Position numbers and translations under genes: made by a program
The notes under the pieces: generated by a model
Database searches by the model: none
What the model was told of the DNA's origin: nothing
The model's input: the letters and a program-made list of their open reading frames with translations, nothing else
From: Cymbidium sinense
Lineage: Eukaryota > Streptophyta > Magnoliopsida > Asparagales > Orchidaceae
Reading direction: 5' to 3'
DNA length: 64,000 bases
Assembly (NCBI GenBank): GCA_021442155.1
Contig: CM038217.1
Coordinates: 150,977,834 to 151,041,833 of the forward strand
Shown here: piece after piece, positions 60,261 through 64,000 of the stretch
Layout of the letters: the number at the start of each line of letters is the position of its first letter
Position numbering within the stretch: the first letter of the stretch is position 1

Positions 60261-62955
60261 GTCAATGTTTAAAAAAATACAATTCATCAATAAAATTTTA
60301 TTTTAGTCAAAATTTCTCTCCAAATTGAAAACTTTCTACTTGTTAGATCTCCAATGCTATTAGGATAAGTGTAAGAGAACCCAAGAGGTATCCTGTTTTG
60401 ACTAGTACAATTAAGTTAGGTGTAAGAGAACCCGAGTGACATCCTTCCTTAGTGGAGTCATAATGCCGCTGTTGCACCATTCCATCCATTCTTCATTCTG
60501 TTTAGAGTAAGCATAAGAGAACCCAAGCCGCATCATATCCCTCATTAGCACACCACAAATACAAAACTACAGACAAACACAAATCCTTTATCATGGGCTA
60601 CTTTGAGTTGAGATAACACCCCTAGCATCCCTCACTCAGTAGTTGCTCTAGATTGGGTTGATTCACCACCTAGCTAGTGTGTCTTCCTAGTGGCTTCTTG
60701 CTCAAGAGGACGTGAGTTCCTGTTCTTTCTTCCAGGCTTAACCACTGCACACTAATGAACTCTCTATAAGTATAGTATGTCTTATTGCATAACCAAAAAA
60801 GTACTTTCACGTTGGATTTATCTAAGAAAATGTAAGTCCCTGCACTTTCTTCTTGAACTAGTCACAATGCACTAATTAGGTCAAGTTTATATTTAAGGAA
60901 TAGCATAAGTCCCCTAATAGGTCCTTTTCTCTTGATTACTTCAAGTTTGGGTCTAGTCCTTCTTTGTGCTTCCCACTTAGTAGTCGCCCTTAGTCAAATA
61001 GTAGATATCTAGTTGATCACAAATTGTTTAGATGATCAATTCTTCTTAGGAAGATGTAAGTCTTTGATGCTTTCTTCCTAGATTGATCATCACACACCGA
61101 TGAGTACCTTAGCTTGGTTAGAGTTTGCTATGTTGATAGTGACCCACCTAGTGAATAACACAACTCAAGAAGATGTGTCCTTGCGCTTTCTCCTTGAGCT
61201 GGCCATCATATACCTATAAGCATTCTTTTTTCAAGGATCAAAATAATTCCCTAGAGGCACCTCCCATATTGGCATTCTATTTATATTATGCCTCGTGGTC
61301 CCATTTAAACACTATATAGGTTACTACTTGATTGGATAGTTTCCCTCTCCTAGTAGCCACCTTTGTGGTTTAAAGTTATGTATTGTGGATGAGCGGACTC
61401 TCCCTTGGGCCAGTAAATCAGAGATAGGCCAAATCCCCCATGGCTCCTTCTTAGTGTGTTCCCTCACACACTAATAGGATCCATGCAAACAAACAATCAA
61501 AACAAAACAAAATCTCTTATACATTTGGAGAAGCAGGCATCCTATCTTTTAGGCAGTGTTAGCAAAACTCTCTATAAGAATCGCCTTGACTACTCTTGAG
61601 TCAAGATAAGACTTCAACAGAACTCACTCAATAGTCACCTTAGGCTAGGTTTGACTTGTTGTGCCATCAATAAGTCACCCCATCGGTTGACTCTACTTTG
61701 GAGGATGTAAGTCCCTACGCTTTCTTTCTAGCACAGTCATCGCACACCAAAAGGCAACCCTTAGTCGGATAGTCCTACCGTTCGGCTGGTAGACTACCAC
61801 TTTGGACTGGTAAATCTAAGTTAGGCCCAAGCTTACATATCCCCTTCTTAGTGTGGTCCATCGCACAATAACATGGTCCATAATAAATCAAATCAATCAT
61901 GACTACTCTTGAGTCAAGGTAAGATTTCCAGTGGCACTCACTCACTAGTCACCCTAGGTCGAGTTCGATTTGTTGTGCCATCAACAAGTAACCCCAATGA
62001 CTAATTTTGCTTTGGAAGATGTAAGCCTCCACTCTTTCTTCCTAGCATAGCCATTGCACACTGAATGGCAACCCTTAGGTTGAATAGTCCTACCTTTTGG
62101 CTAGTAGACTACCCCTTTGGAATTATAAATCTAAGATAGGCCCAAGCTTATGTATCCCCTTCTTAGTGTGGTCCATCACAAATCAACAGGGTCCAGAAAC
62201 CAAATCAAAATAAAAATAAATCAAATTAAATCAAAGTAAATTTGAATTAAAACTTACTTCCCTAGTGGAGTTAAGTTTATATCCAACAAATCAAATTAAA
62301 TTAAATTAAAATAAATTCAAATCAAACTTACCTCCCTAATGGAGCCAAACCAAATCAAACTCAACCTCCCCAGTGGAGTCCAAATCAAAACTAAATCAAA
62401 ATCAATCAATCAAAATCAAATTAAAATCAACCAAACTAAATCAAATAAATTTAACCAAGCGTATATCCCTAATGGAAATACCTCTAAATTAAGTCAACAA
62501 AATTAAATCAAACAAATTCAACCAAGCCTATACCCCAGATCTTCCCTCCATAAATCAAACCAAATCAAACAAATTCAACTAAGCCTACATCCCTAAGGGA
62601 TTCCTCTTAAATTAAATCAAATAAATCCAAACAAATCTCAATCCCTAGCAGATTTCCTCTTTTATGCCCTTGTCATAAAGCAATCTACCAATCTATAATC
62701 TAATTTATGTGCAATTCCCCAATGGATCTCTCTTCATGTCCTTAATACGAAATCAATTTTCAACCATACAAACCTAATCTTCTTGAATCTCTTATGCCCT
62801 CGGCATGAGGTGGGTTACATTGCACTAAGATCATAGTTCTATATACCTCTTAGCTCATGTATAGATAGTCTTCGTTAGTGTTCACAATCCTTCAGGACAC
62901 TATTGGTCATCTTCATCAACGTCAATATGTGTGGTGTGTCTTGTCAGTTACACCA
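60261..62955 (+). other. E1 3' UTR
   Basis: Non-coding. At 60355-60540 three copies of a short repeat with AAGAGAACCCAAG (near 60372, 60427 and 60511); E2 has one (36628). 60600-61260 holds GTAAGTCCCTGCACTTTCTT-type blocks shared with E2. 61560-62190 holds two units of the 315-bp repeat. 62240-62640 holds short CTCCCTAGTGGAG and AATCAAA repeats. A TATGCCCTCGGCATGAGG-type inverted repeat lies near 62790. The last 40 bp before the PPT-like site match E2. Confidence 0.72.
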
Positions 62956-62974
62956 CACCAATTGGGGGTCCTTT
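62956..62974 (+). promoter_or_regulatory. Polypurine-tract-like site before the E1 3' LTR
   Basis: CACCAATTGGGGGTCCTTT immediately precedes TGTTGACC at 62975, as at 47200-47217 in E2. Two independent copies with identical spacing support its role as the LTR-boundary signal. Confidence 0.5.
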
Positions 62975-64000
62975 TGTTGACCTCACTTTTAGAGTGAGGA
63001 TTTAATCTCCCTCCTTAGACTTAAGAGTCTTATAGACACTAAGAGCTCTTTAGTCATAGGGCACTCATAACAACTAAGTGAACACTTAACCTAAACCTAG
63101 AGACTTAGAAGGGTAAGCCTTAGGTTTAGACCATGTCCTAGGATCAAATGAAACCTACCTATCCTATGGCCTAACCCATGACTTGTGTTTATCCAATCAT
63201 GCAAAACCAAATCTTAAATCAATCCAACCAATCCCAATTCATATCCAAATTCTCAAACCAATTGATTGAAACCCATAACCTAAACCAACCTCAATCCCTT
63301 AAGCTAACATTGTGGACTTAGCCAAAATCCCTTCTATCAAATATAATGCAATTGATTTTCTCATAAGCAATACAATCCCTCAAACCATCATTCCAAACTC
63401 TACAATCAAGCCAATCAAAACTACTGATCAAAATCAATTCAATCAACCTGACCTAACCCATTGAACCCAAAATGTCTAAATGAGCTAAAATTTAATTAAA
63501 CTCAAATCAATTGCAATCATAGCTATCAATTAATCCCAAATCAATTATCAAACACAATTCAACTTAATTAACCTAAAATTGATTCAATTGACCCATTAAG
63601 CCCACTTGAACCAAAGTGACCTAAAGTATCCCTTTGAACCAAGCTCCAATCCAACCCAAATTGGATTGAACCAAACCCTTTAAGACCTCCTATAATGATT
63701 GTTGATCATCCTTGATTGATCAATTACAATCATTTGGGTCTCACCAAGTTAATTTGCTCATTTGACCAACCTACAAGAACCAAATCTCATTCCAAACCCA
63801 ATTAATTGATTCCAATGATCCCTACTAACCAAAAATTAACCCTTGAACATGATTTGACCATCAATTGAGCCAAATCCAACCCAATTGGCCTCTTACCTAG
63901 GTTGACCCAATTTGACCTAAAAGGCCAAATCAGGTCAAATCAAATTCTTATCTAAATTGAATACAACCAATGATATAAACTCATCCCAAATTGATTATTG
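62975..64000 (+). repeat. E1 3' LTR, first kilobase
   Basis: Begins TGTTGACCTCACTTTTAGAG and then parallels E2's LTR start: ACTTAACCTAAACCTAGAGAC (about 63085), CAAACC/CAATTG-rich repeats and the TTGACC field from about 63420 to the window end. The rest lies to the right of the window. Confidence 0.82.

Larger units (their letters stand above)
56215..64000 (+). mobile_element. E1, right half of the outermost Tat-type retrotransposon
   Basis: Continuation of E1 after the R1 insertion: rest of protease, linker, truncated RT, RNase H, second RNase H, integrase, 3' UTR and the first kilobase of the 3' LTR, running off the window. Collinear with E2 31751-37400 and 45280-48300 apart from a deletion of about 730 bp in RT and local indels. 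Confidence 0.88.

Overview
This window reads as a gene-free, AT-rich heterochromatic stretch of a flowering-plant nuclear genome. I found no host gene, tRNA, rRNA or CRISPR array, and no bacterial-type gene organisation. Essentially every base can be assigned to one family of very large Ty3/gypsy LTR retrotransposons of the Tat type (the Ogre/Retand/Grande kin). The assignment rests on the domain order gag - protease - RT - RNase H - second RNase H - integrase, on a PBS-like site resembling those of Tat elements, and on LTRs of about 7.1-7.9 kb that begin TGTTGACC. All coding regions are decayed by stops, frameshifts and deletions. The species cannot be named from this sequence.

The layout is a self-nested stack. 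(1) The outermost element, E1 (+ strand), supplies 1-5880 (end of its 5' LTR, a rearranged leader, gag, start of protease) and 56215-64000 (rest of pol, 3' UTR, start of its 3' LTR at 62975). (2) A minus-strand solo LTR, R1, landed in E1's protease; target-site duplication (TSD) TTTAC (5876-5880) / TCTAC (56215-56219). R1 now lies in three pieces: 5881-6344, 13885-18396 and 54317-56214. (3) A second minus-strand solo LTR, R2 (6345-13879), sits inside R1 with a perfect CTATC duplication. (4) A full-length + strand element, E2 (18397-54311), sits elsewhere inside R1, TSD CATTC (18392-18396) / CATCC (54312-54316). Its 5' LTR is 18397-25866, PBS about 25874, leader to about 27890, gag 27890-31230, pol 31270-36507, 3' UTR to 47217 and 3' LTR 47218-54311. 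(5) A third minus-strand solo LTR, R3 (about 37409-45277), sits in E2's 3' UTR. Without R3, E2 is about 28.0 kb, very large for an LTR retrotransposon.

The coding parts describe one replication machine in two decaying copies. Gag (a WY...RFVG-type capsid core and a zinc-knuckle-like box) is followed by a conserved pre-protease segment, an aspartic protease, a Lys-rich linker encoded by a pure-purine tract, RT, the ordinary RNase H, an extra RNase H, and an integrase with a C-terminal module. E1 keeps integrase catalytic residues but has lost about 730 bp of RT and its protease DTG. E2 keeps DTG and more of RT but has lost the integrase catalytic Glu and an RT YVDD Tyr.

The non-coding parts hold the most interesting signals. 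The 5' leader carries an array of about 65-bp repeats, each folding into a hairpin with a self-complementary AAATTT loop and compensatory stem changes. The LTRs hold a conserved 18-19 bp stem-loop, a chain of five short hairpins at the 3' end, a dense TTGACC (W-box-like) repeat field, and a CpG-rich palindromic block.
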